This document shows, one piece after another, positions 54,501 to 64,000 of a DNA stretch of 64,000 nt. The translations under genes were made by a program, and so were the position numbers. The stretch comes from Chlamydomonas sphaeroides. Its lineage: Eukaryota > Chlorophyta > Chlorophyceae > Chlamydomonadales > Chlamydomonadaceae. How positions within the stretch are numbered: the stretch's first letter is position 1; each line of letters starts with the position of its first letter. The notes below the pieces were generated by a model that did no database searches, had not been told where the DNA came from, and saw nothing but the letters and a program-made list of their open reading frames with translations. The DNA is taken from positions 2,972-66,971 of the forward strand of contig BDDC01000087.1 in the NCBI GenBank assembly GCA_001662425.1, given 5' to 3'.

Positions 54501-57500
54501 AGCTGGCGCAGGGCTGGGGATGGACCAGGGCTGGGGCGCAGGCGGAGCTCGCGTCTGGACTCGTTTGCAGGCGCCAGGGGGAGGAGTGACGGCGCCGGCC
54601 GCGGCGGTGTCAACGGCGGCCGCTCACCTTCCGGCACGGTGTTGCCGTCGGGCCGCTGCACCATCGTCAGCGCCGAGCCCTCCAGCGTTAGCGCGCTGCC
54701 GCTGACGCTGGGGCTGCCGCTGTCCTCCGTCGTCAGCGCCATGTCCTCGCCGCTGGCCGGCTCGCCGCCGCTGCCCGCCTTTCGGCCGCCGCCGTTCTGG
54801 CGGGAGCTGGACCGCGGCGCCGCGGGCAGCCCCGCGACCGTGATCGCGACGCCGGCGGCGGCCTTGTCGGAGTCCAACAGCGCGCCGGCGCTGGGCGTGG
54901 TGCTGCCGGCGCCGCCGCCGGGCGTGGTGGATCGGTAGGACGCGTCGCCGGGCTTGGCGCCGGCGGCATTAGCGGCCTCACGGCGGCGGCGACTGGCGGC
55001 GGTACGCCACAGCGCGTATCCCGCGAACGCAGCCACCGCCAGCAGCAGTGCTCCTGGGTATGGGACAATGGGCCATGCGGCCACGTGAACTGGCAGCTGC
55101 AGCCGCACGGCGGCCCTTCTGCTGGGCCCGGGAACCCGCCGCCGGCTTCGCCACAGTCGTCGGCACGGCCGCAGCCCTGTCGCAGCACATCCCTTTCCTC
55201 GCGTCCCCCTCCCGTCTACTTCTCCGTGGCCCCAGCCCTCGCGCCGCACCTCCCAGGCCCACGCCCAAGCCCACTGCCAGGCGCACGACCGAGTCGCCGT
55301 CGTCAGCGGCCGGCGGCGCCGCCGACGGCACGCCGCCGCCGGGCACCACGCCCAGCGCCGCCAGTGCCGCCGCCAGGCAGAGGTCCATTGCCATGGTAGC
55401 CAGGCAGTCCTTGCTCACGGGCACGTCGCAGACGCCGTACGACTGCACGGAGGAAGTATGGCAGGGGTTTTGGGGCGTCAAGGCCGGGGCCACACGACTG
55501 CACTGGGAACCGGCGATGGGGCACGCGGGTGGGTCCGGGAGCAGACGTGGCCGTGAGCAGGCTGCGAACCGCCGCCGGCCGGCCCTGAGCCGTGCGTGTT
55601 GGGTCAGGGTCCTACTCGGCCCTGGGTGCTGGCCCCACCTAGAAGAACGAGTTGGGTTTAGGGTCAGGTTACCGGGTTACAGGGTGTCAGACCCTGCAGC
55701 CTCAAGCCCTGGGTCCCACCTCGTAGAAGAACGAGTTGTAGCCCCCGTTCGCGGACACGCTGCCCTCCAGGACCTGGTTGTAGGTGCCGTAGCTGCCGCA
55801 GAGGTGGGTGGGCGGCGAAAAGGCGGAGAGGGAGGTGGGTGGCGGAGGCGCGGAGGGGGAGAGGACACAAACATGTCGAGGAAAGCACCGCAGCGCGACG
55901 CAACCCTTTCGTGTTTGCTCCCGTCAGGTGTAATTAGCCGAGCAGCCGAACGCCCTGCTGCAGCGCAGGGCCCCCACAGCGGCTCCGCCCGCCAGCCAGC
56001 CAGCCCGGCGTTGGGGCTGTGGCAAGCGCTGTGGCCCCATGCCCCCATGCATCCGACCCACTACAACCCCATGCGTCCGTCTAGATCCATGGCGACCTGC
56101 TGCCCCCCCCCCCACACACACACGGTGGCGATGCTGCTGGAGGCGGCAACCCCGCAGCGTCTCTCGGCGCGGACGGCGACGGCAGCCCAGGTGATATGCA
56201 ACCTGCCACGCGCTCAGTTAACGCATCTCACCACCCCCAGCACGCCCCGCGCACTCGCGGGCCCCGGGGGTCACCCTGGACCCTGCACCCGCCACGACAC
56301 GCACTCTTGCGTTGGCATTTCCCTGCGGCGGGGAACACCCCCCGCCGCGGTGGGGCCTCGCCCGGCGGCACCGGCGGGGAACTCTTGCAAGTCCGCGTGC
56401 CGCCGGCATCACACACGCGCACTGCCCCTCCACGCACGGCCGTTCTGCACGATGTCGTTACGCGCGCGCGTGCGCACGCCTTCCACTTGCCTTCCGTCCC
56501 CTGCCCATGCTGTCGTACTTCTCCTGTCCTCTTCACGTCTCCCTCGCCCTGCCCAGCTCTCTCCCTCCACAGACGCAGCACCCGCCGACCGCCGCCGCGT
56601 GTAGCGTGTGACCTGCCTGCTTGCTGCCCTTGGTGCGCCGCCGTGCGGTGCGCCGACTTCGCCTACTGACCCTCTTGCCTGCCTCCCTGCTGCCCTGCTG
56701 CCGGTGCTCCCATCGTTCGTAGGTACGTCTACGCGTGTGCCGCGGGCGTGCTGTGACAGGGTCGAGTTGTGTTGTTCGCATGGGTTTCCTAGAGCGAGCG
56801 TCGGCGGGTGCTGCGAGCTGCCGCTGCATACGACAACGACGTCGCTGCACTGGCTGTCGCGTCCCTGCGGTAACGCGTCACTGCGGTAACGCGGGCTGGG
56901 CCGGGACTCGGGGTCCTTGCGGGCGCCCCTGGNNNNNNNNNNCTAACCACTGCATTCCCTCTACGCACGGCCGGCGCGCCATTCTCCCTGGTGTTGGTTT
57001 TATATTCCTATTATCCTTATACTTATTTCTGAACACACACCTGTCCATGCTGAGGTAGGGGCTGTGGCAGGCGGTGCGCCCCGAGGCCGCCGTCCAGCAC
57101 AGCGGCGCCGCGCCAGGGCCCAGGCCCCGCACGGAGATGTTGCGGGTGCTCAGGCCGGGCGGCGTCACGATGCCGGCCGCCGGCAGCGCGGGCGGCAGCG
57201 ACAGCAGCTGCTCCAGGAACACATCGAAGGGGAGGCTGCGGAGGAAAGGCAGGCAGGCCGACAGGCAGGCGCAGGAGGCGGCGGCGTGGTGAGCAGGAGA
57301 GAAGGCGCGCCGCCGGCCGGCCGCGGGACACAGCAACCTGGCCGCCGTCGCCAGCGCCCACGGCCAGCGAGGCGCGCCTCCGCGCCACGTCGAGCCCTGC
57401 TGCCGAGTCGCTGGTGCGCGGCTCGCTGCAGAGCGCGCGCCAGCGTCCGGCACCTCCAGGCTGCGGGAGGCTGCGGGAGGCTCTGCCGTCTAGCGCCTGC

Positions 57501-58717
57501 GGCCAGCGCCCCAAACCGCGTCCTGCGCCCCAGCGCGGCGCGGCGGCACGACCCACCAGGCTGCGCGGTAGTTGATCGAGTTGACGTACAGCACTGCGCC
57601 GCCGTCGGAGCGCACCAGCAGGTCCAGGTGCTGCCCCACACTGCGTTGGGCACCACATGGCGGGTGCGGAGGGGTGTTGGGAACGGGGATGGGCGTATTC
57701 GCTGCCTAACACACCAGCCACGGCGAGCAGAGCAGGATCCGAGGGGTTGCGTAGCGCAGGGGCGGCCTGCCTCGCTAAATCTATTATTACCGGGCCGTCG
57801 CTTGACGGGGGCACATACACGGACGCACCCACGGAGGATGCCCTGCAGCACGATGTTCCGGAAGGTGAGCACGACGCCCTGCGCCAGCCGGATCTTAGCG
57901 GAGATGTAGTTGGCTACAGGGCAGGCCAACGTGGGGTAGGGCGAGGGTAGGGGCGTCGGCGGTGGTGGCATGGCACGAAGCGCGAGAGGGCAGTGCTTGC
58001 GCCATGGCATAGCGCGGCAGCGTGGCAAAGAGGTGCCGTGAAGGGTTGGTGAGGGTGGGGAGGGATAAGGCCAGCTCTCGCAGCTGTAGAGATAGGTGAT
58101 TGCAACACGCGGCGTGAGGATTGCCACAGGTGGATTGCGTCATGAGGGTGTGGGCAACGCGATGCGGTCGAAGGCACAGCTGATGTGAAGTGTTAGGGTG
58201 CTTGGATGTCCCCGTCGCGCACAGGTGTGCTATAAGGGATATGGGCATAATGGTCGCATTGCGGGGGCCGTGCTGTGACCAGCTCCTGTTAGCCATGACC
58301 GTGGGGTGTGCGGGCGGTGGCGGGGGCGCGAAGGGGTGCAGCATGCCGAGGGCGATGGCCGCACTAGTATGACCTTAGCTCTGAGACCCTAGCGTCACGT
58401 GTGAATGAGGTTGCAGCGTTGTACTCGCCATTGAACACCGTCAAACGGCCAGAGCCACTTGCGCCATTTATGTCCAAACCGGGCGCCGTAAGGTTGACCA
58501 GCAGTCCATGCGGCGGTGGCTCAAGGTCAAGCTCTTCCCGCCTTATGTTGATGGCACGAATGCCTGGCGTCGTCAAGGCTCGCCAAAAGTCTGAGCTGCT
58601 CAGCACCTCCGCTTGCTGTGCTGCGCAGCCGCCCAAGCTGGTAGCTAGGAGGACAAGCAGTACATAACCAGAGACCTGTGGGCCTGCGCCCCTTCTTGGG
58701 CGACTGTGGCAGCTCAT
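48598..58717 (-). CDS. Receptor-like protein kinase, TKL type, with secreted ectodomain
   Basis: Single-pass plasma-membrane kinase. About 22 exons fit in phase from ATG 58717 to TGA 48598. A signal peptide (GYVLLVLLATSLGGCAAQQA) precedes an ectodomain of the type common in chlamydomonadalean kinases (NYISAKIRLAQGVVLTFRNI, AVLYVNSINYRAA, SVSANGGYNSFFYE, VCDVPVSKDC). TM helix: GALLLAVAAFAGYALW, then RRRR. Kinase motifs: P-loop GQGSFGKVYKG (54202-54171), VALK, Glu in AVVEAAISSAINHP, hinge LLLVLEYCDAGSL, catalytic HGDVKASNVLL (51048/50904 junction), SDFGLS (50379), MSPE, DVYAFGVLLFEL, and CWHADPTKRPTFEEILAQL. Three exons (52645-52219, 52057-51820, 51575-51048) insert roughly 400 Ala/Gly/Pro-rich residues between hinge and catalytic loop. 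The catalytic motif is HGD rather than HRD. A Gln/Gly-rich tail follows. Ligand and substrates are unknown. Exon 1 probably ends at a GC donor (58428). Confidence 0.88.
50181..50296 (-). repeat. Perfect 22-base direct repeat spanning an exon end
   Basis: CCCACCTGGGCTCATGTGCG plus AC occurs at 50181-50202 and again at 50275-50296. The second copy is the exon end coding SHMSP with its GTGGG donor; the first lies in the following intron. Confidence 0.9.
52093..52140. repeat. AGGTC/AGGCC pentamer array
   Basis: About nine tandem five-base units (AGGCC, AGGTC, ACGTC) in an intron of the receptor kinase. Confidence 0.9.
53498..53606. repeat. GGCAGTGAGGYA minisatellite
   Basis: GAGGCAGTGAGG and GGCAGTGGCAA units repeat several times in the intron between the exons ending at 53838 and starting at 53205. 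Confidence 0.9.
56933..56942. other. Ten-base assembly gap
   Basis: Ten N inside the receptor kinase intron between the exons at 57043 and 56202. Confidence 0.98.
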
Positions 58718-60386
58718 GGGTATTACCGGCAGGTGCCATGTCTTGACGCAGCGGGCATAGGCAAGGCTCTACGAGCGTATTGAGGTAATATATATATGAG
58801 TGACGTATTCTGCGTCTCGAAACGTTATTTGGGTTGCGGTCGCGTGTCGGCGTCGGCGCAGCTCCGACCGTGGCTCCGGCTACGAGCTGCTGTACGAAAT
58901 TCCCGGCTCCCTGGCTCCCTGGCTTCGGGCCCCGAGCCGCCAAGACCCCGCACATACATTCAAAGGAGTCCAAGCGGCACCCTTCATCATGCACCGTATT
59001 ACCTTTCCGTTGCAAATCGGCACCCCTCTGCACTGTCCAACCCTGTCCGACTCCCATATTAGGCGGCAAGCGCGGCCGCACGAGCTCTGACGGCGGGGGC
59101 CGGGGCGGGCCCGCCGCCGCCACCGCCTCTGGGCCGGGGCCGGCCGGCAGCGGGGCGGCGGCCGCGGCAAGCGACCGAGCTCAGCCGCAGCTGGCGGCGC
59201 CAAACGGAAGCGTAGCGGTATTGGGGGCTGAGTTGGCAGCATGGGCGGGCCCTGCCTCATGGCTGTGCCTAGCTGGCTGGGCGGCGGCTGTTGCGAAAGC
59301 TGTTACGATGGCGGCCGTAAGCTTATGCTAGCGCGAAGCTGAGGGGGGCCGCCAGTTTTTGCATTCAAGCGTGCCGCGGCCATGTCTGGGTGAGGTAACA
59401 AGGGGGCGCGTCCAAGACGAGTTCCGGACTGTGACGAGTGGCGTAAGGCGAGTTGATGATAGGATGGTGGGCCTGCGTGAAACGCCTGAAACTGAAGTAG
59501 CCCGCTTGGTTGGGGCGGCCGGCAGACCCAGACATAGCACGGATTGGGGTTGCGCCTCTTGTCCCATTCCGTACGACCAAGATCGTCAGAAATGTCATGG
59601 CCCCGGGCAGCGGGTAAACTAGAGCAGCCTCCCCTGGGTGAGAGTCAGTGGTGTTGAATGGCAATCAGACGGGTCCCACACTCCCACTTGCTGGTCAAAG
59701 ACTACATCTTGCCCAGGACTGCCTAGGATCAGGGCGGAGACAGCGCACAAGCGCTTGCTCACGCCCATAAGTGGCCTAGCCAGTACGACCAAAATGAACC
59801 ACAGCCAACGGAGGGGTCTCCCCCCTGTCCCCCCCTACACCCCCCAGCTCTGTTTCCCACTCCGGCCACACTAGACTCTGGGCGCGACAGGGGACATAAT
59901 CCACGCGGCACCAGCTTTGACTTCCACGCTGGTTCTACAGTAAAAGGGCACCCGCTTTCCTGCTCTCCTGGGCCTATCCACATTCTTATTAGGCTCCGTC
60001 GCTGTCCGGATTTTGGCGTCAAGCAGACCACAGCCCTCGGGGCCTCGGCTTTGATAAAGGAACGATGAAGGCTTCTGCACACGGTCGGTGGGGGAGCAGG
60101 CGGGGGGAGCAGCGGGTTCCTGCGCCGCTTGCAACACGCCACGCACATCGGCCCCATGCAGAAGGACTGTGGGATGTTCAACCTATACGCAGCTTCTCCA
60201 CCGGTGTCAGCACACGTTTCATCACTGTCTTAATCTGACGGGGCCACTCGTTGCTTGAAGGCTTCACAAAAGTTCATACAGCTAGCAAACAGGGCCAGCG
60301 CCTCCTCGCATCCTCGTGTCGTTACTTTTGGTGGAGGCCTACTCTGCGCCAAGCGCCTTGCTGAGAGCGACTCTTGATCCTGGGCT
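58718..60386. other. Divergent intergenic region, receptor kinase to tetraspan gene
   Basis: About 1.7 kb. Next to the kinase it holds the TATA element noted separately. 59080-59190 is a dense GGGGCC/CCGCCG block. 59350-60380 has clearly lower GC than the rest of the window. I find no exon with good splice sites and family similarity. Confidence 0.45.
58788..58797 (-). promoter_or_regulatory. TATA element of the receptor kinase
   Basis: ATATATATAT lies about 70 bases upstream of the minus-strand ATG at 58717. It is one of the few AT-only stretches in the window. Confidence 0.5.
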
Positions 60387-62883
60387 ATGGCGCGCCTTCA
60401 CATCCACCCCGTTGGGCTAGGTCTCCTCTTCTTTGGCCTCTGTTCCTGGGTGAGCCTTTCAGATGTGGAGCTGGGCAGCGCGGATTCGGCTGCGTTTTGT
60501 ACATGCGAATTGCGTTGACTCTGCAGCCTGCTGGGCCGAGACTCGGTGGACACAGCGTTTGAGTACGGCTCCGGTAGATTTGCTGACTGGGTGCTTTGCA
60601 CCTGGCGATGCGAGTGCCCATGCCCGACAAGCAACGGAAGGTGCCTTCATGGCTGCGCGCGGCTGCCAGCAGCCTGCGAGGCGGCTGCAAGGACCCCGGG
60701 AGGCATCACATGGCGTGACCACGGTGGCCATGCACGCTTTCCCGCCCACTGGCAACGCAGGGGGCGCAGATGGTCAGGGGCCCTGACCCTGCACCCCCAC
60801 GGCGCTTGCCCGCCGCGCCGCACCTCCGCAGGTTGTGCTGCTCGGTGGCCTTGGCGCATCCACGAACTACTGTGTGAAGCTCGATAAGTCGACTGCTTTC
60901 TCGTGCGGCGACAAGTTCCAGCTGGAATGGTGTGTGCCGTTGCCGTTGGGCGTGCTCGCTCTTCCTTTGCGCTGATGGCGCTGCCCCTGCGCTGCGTGAT
61001 GGCCAACGGTACTCCGCAAATCTTTGCCGTGGCCATTGTTGCAATCTTTCTCTGTGTGTGCTCACTTGCCGCCCCATGACGCCCGGGTTGGCAGGTGGAC
61101 CTGCTGGTTCGAGTTTTTCGTCCTCCTGATCATGCTGCTTACGTGGTGAGTTACGGGATCTGGGACCTACGCCAGCACAGTGGTTATGCTCATGCATGTG
61201 CCGTAGGCGTTTGGACTGTTGCGGGTGTTGGCAGGCGACACCGGCGAAAGGCCATACAGGGGCAATTCGCTGCGCAAGCTAGCATCGGCATGAACGAATG
61301 CTGGCCTTGGTGCTGCGCCCATCGCAGCTTCACCACGGCCTTTGAGCGCGCGCGCTTCATCTACCTTACCTACATCGGCATGGTCACCGTGCTGCTCACG
61401 GTGGGTCTATCTTACTGCAGAGGGCTATGCGCGGCGCAGCGACGAGGTTGACCTCCATATGCCACCGCTTGCTCTGACCCACATCGGCCCTCATGCCCAT
61501 TGCGCACACGCCCCGTGCATTATACAACCCACCCACCCACAGCTCACCGCACGTGCTTTCATCACCAACGGTGGGTGACCGCAGGGTACCTTGCAGACGT
61601 GCAAATGCAGTTATGCAATTGAAAGCTCCTGGCTTCCAAACAGCTCCCGACCTGGATATCGTGACACCCGCAACCCTCGCCGCTGATTCTCGTCGCAGGC
61701 TTCGTCGTTGGAGGCTTCAACTTCAGGGATGCCAAGGCCGGTGAGCGGCCACGGCCATGTTCACATGCGTCACGGCAGCCCAGCACCACGCCCGGGACCG
61801 CAGCCCCATATCGCCACGTGCTATGACTCTACATGCTCCCCTGGCCCCACCCAGATGCCATGGGGGCTGCAGCGGCGGGCGCCGTGCTTCTGTGCATCAC
61901 GAACTTTGCCCTCAGTAAGTCAGCGGGTTGGGCGCGCCGCGGGGGTGGGCGTCGACCCAGATCGTGCCATGAACATGTGCCGCGCTGCACTCACAAGGGG
62001 GATGGATGCTGCTAGGGAGAACCCCTGAAACGGCGCGCGCGATGAGAGGGCCTAGCACCTTAGGCCCGGTCCTACATACCTGGGGCTGGGTGCGTTGGAT
62101 GGCGACCTTGGGGCGGTCCACGTTGGAGGGTTTGGGCCTAGAATGCCTAGGCCTCTGAAACGCCAGTTGTTTTCTGGGTGATGGCGGCTGACCCGACCCT
62201 TCAAGCACGGCACTCGCGCCGCCCCCCCACCGGCAATGTCCTCGAGGTCCACATGGACTTGGAGCATGTTGGTAGTTATTGGGGCTCGAGTTTGTGCAAC
62301 GCGATTAGTGTCGGCTGCCGATAGCGACTTCTGAAGACACGTATGCTCGCTACGTTAGGAAAGGCTGGTTCATGTTTTGCACGAGCGCGAAGAACGACGT
62401 ATGCACGGGAGTTCCGCGTTGCCGACCGGCGTCCCCCGCCCGCCACCGTGTGCCCTGCCACGCCCCTGTTGTGCCGCAGTCATCTTCGTCGGCCTTGGCG
62501 CTTCGGGTGAGCTGGGGTGGGCCGCTGTTGCAGCCATCGAACGACAGGGAGGGTCCTTGACGCAGCGCTCATCGGGCGCACGAGGCGGGGCTTGCATTTG
62601 CCTGACACGTGTGCCGCTCGCTCGCGCTCCTTGAACGCGCAGCCGCTGTCGCGGGGGCCGGCAACGCCAGCGCCGCGCTATCGTCTCTCCAGATGGTGAG
62701 CATGGGCAGGGAGTTCTGCACAGCAGATGCGGAGGAGTGCCAGGAAGCGCCACCGTGAGCTTGCACGCGGCTGTAGGTGACACGCCTTCCCTTGATGTCC
62801 CCGCCATGCAGGGCTCCACCGCTGCCAACACCATTGACACGGCCAAGTACCAGCCGTCGGCATATCAGCCAACCAACTTCTGA
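60387..62883 (+). CDS. Small four-TM protein, MARVEL/CASP-like
   Basis: I infer a tetraspan membrane protein; the exact family is not certain. Exons fit in phase at about 60387-60449, 60832-60929, 61095-61145, 61328-61404, 61699-61740, 61855-61914, 62480-62506, 62643-62695, 62812-62883 (TGA). ATG 60387 opens TM1 (VGLGLLFFGLCSWVVLLGGL). A short loop with two Cys (NYCVKLDKSTAFSCGDKF) follows, then TM2 (WFEFFVLLIMLLTCF), TM3 (FIYLTYIGMVTVLLT), a loop (FNFRDAKADAMG), TM4 (AGAVLLCITNFALIIFVGL), and a short tail TAKYQPSAYQPTNF. Length is about 180 residues, in line with MARVEL proteins. The fourth exon's end is uncertain: a GTCTAT donor keeps phase, a stronger GTGGGT donor does not unless another exon exists. 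Confidence 0.65.
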
Positions 62884-64000
62884 GCCTCTGGGTGGTAGTT
62901 GGTCATCCTCGCGCCGTCAGGGTGGGTGCGGTTTACGGCTTGGGGGACCCCCACGCTCGCAAGGCGGCTGCGGTCCCGCGGCTGGGGGGCGGCTCCGAGT
63001 ATTCAGACCGGGTGGCGGCTCTGCGTTGGTCGATGACTATCGCGCGCCGTGCGTAGCTGCCGGCCAATTCCTGGTCAAGGGGTTGTGGCACGTGCGACAG
63101 GGCATGTATCCGGAGCGAGCACTGGCTGCGGCAATGTTAGGTGCATTTGCTTGCGGGTCTCGGGGTACGGCGGGGGTGGCGGCTGGCGTCAGCGGATGTG
63201 CGGTGGCTGCAGGGTCTTGGCTGGTGACCTCTTCACATGGTGGGGTCTGAGCAGTGCGTGCGCGTGAACAGGAGCGACATGGGGGGGGGGCCCGGGTGAG
63301 GAGGCATGGGCCGTGCACCGGAATGGGCCCTTCGGACGCGCGCCAGGGAGCGCGGAACGGTGCGTGCTGGGGGCTGTGTGTGCCATGCTTGTACATGGAG
63401 TGGTGTGCCTACATGAAAGCCCTCATCGCCACGAGGCCTCCTGCTAAGCGCCCTAATGCAGCGCACAGCCGGCCGTAGCTGCCTGCGATGCGCGTCATGG
63501 AACTTGTTGTGGCGGTCGGTATCAGTAGCGCCCCTGCAGCGTTGCGGGATGCCTGCTGATGTCGTGAGCCCTCCCCAGGTCAACCACAGGAACCGACACA
63601 GCTACAACGTACTTGGCGTCTCGACAACGGCACCCCACCGCGGCACGCCGGCAACTCCCCCCCCCGCCCGCCGCCTCCCCTCCTGCTCCCCTCCACACAC
63701 ACCGCGTGTGCCGCGTGTGGGGTGCTGTTCTACTCAACACTGGAACACACATCGTCGCGGTTCCCCGCGGCGTTTGGGAAATTTGGCCGCTCCCCACACC
63801 TCGTGCCTGTGCCCACTTCCCTTTCCCCCCTCCCCGGTTGATGAGCAACAACCCTAGCCGGGCCGCATAGCCTCGCTACTCACCCTTCACAGAGCCTCCC
63901 CTGGAGCGTCCGTAGTATCTCGACAGCAGGCCATCCGCAGGCTCCCGACACCTGCGGACCCGCTAGACCCGCGCCCGCACTGAAACCCAGCTCATTGTAG
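62884..64000. other. Unannotated right end
   Basis: 3' flank of the tetraspan gene. I see a run of nine G near 63280 and a C-rich stretch near 63660, but no supported exon, RNA gene or mobile element. Confidence 0.45.

Noticed and set aside
55048..56604. A 518-codon plus-strand open frame
   Set aside because: It is the complement of receptor kinase exons and introns; the minus strand carries the TM helix and conserved motifs.
33020..63750. Shared word CAACACTGGAACAC-like at about 33030 and 63735 as a dispersed mobile element
   Set aside because: The match is only about 14 imperfect bases, with no terminal repeats or target-site duplication.

Overview
The window looks like nuclear DNA of a green alga, most likely a chlamydomonadalean (volvocine-type) chlorophyte. 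It is very GC-rich, with strong GC bias at third codon positions. Genes are closely packed and cut into many short exons by short GT-AG (and some GC-AG) introns. TGTAA is the likely poly(A) signal, and many products carry chloroplast-type transit peptides. No tRNA, rRNA, CRISPR array, virus or intact transposon was seen. Gene models were built by hand from splice signals, reading phase and family motifs; exon edges may be off by a few bases.

Layout, left to right: (1) minus strand, 1-4299, 3'-truncated N-acetylglutamate synthase (arginine synthesis). (2) minus, 5501-9864, an uncharacterised EF-hand/coiled-coil/membrane protein whose C-terminus may run on to 4445. (3) minus, 10164-15433, a MRS2/CorA-type Mg2+ channel, interrupted by a 362-base assembly gap in an intron. 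(4) minus, 16102-18206, an armadillo-repeat protein. (5) minus, 18585-21747, IspE/CMK of the plastid MEP isoprenoid pathway. (6) plus, 22133-25591, plastid ribosome-binding factor A, divergent from ispE. (7) plus, about 25853-35367, a six-TM cyclic-nucleotide-binding-domain K+ channel. (8) minus, about 36210-37593, an unrecognised gene. (9) minus, 38203-40844, a plastid DUF493 protein. (10) plus, 41184-46609, an acyl-CoA-binding/kelch/coiled-coil protein, divergent from DUF493 and with a TATA box. (11) minus, 48598-58717, a large receptor-like kinase with a secreted ectodomain, one TM helix and a TKL-type kinase split by Ala/Gly-rich inserts. (12) plus, 60387-62883, a small four-TM (MARVEL-like) protein.

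The genes do not form one pathway. At least five products look plastid-targeted (NAGS, IspE, RbfA, DUF493 and probably the Mg2+ channel). Two are membrane signalling proteins (K+ channel, receptor kinase).

The most unusual signal is structural. In at least six separate places, in five different genes, an intron carries a short, partly decayed copy of the adjoining exon end including its splice site ('junction echoes'); a seventh, less clear case is also reported. The copies include the K+ selectivity-filter exon and the S4 segment of the channel, an RbfA exon, an RbfA exon end, the Mg2+ channel, the kelch protein and the receptor kinase. A second pattern is a set of introns whose reading phase only works with GC-AG splice sites.
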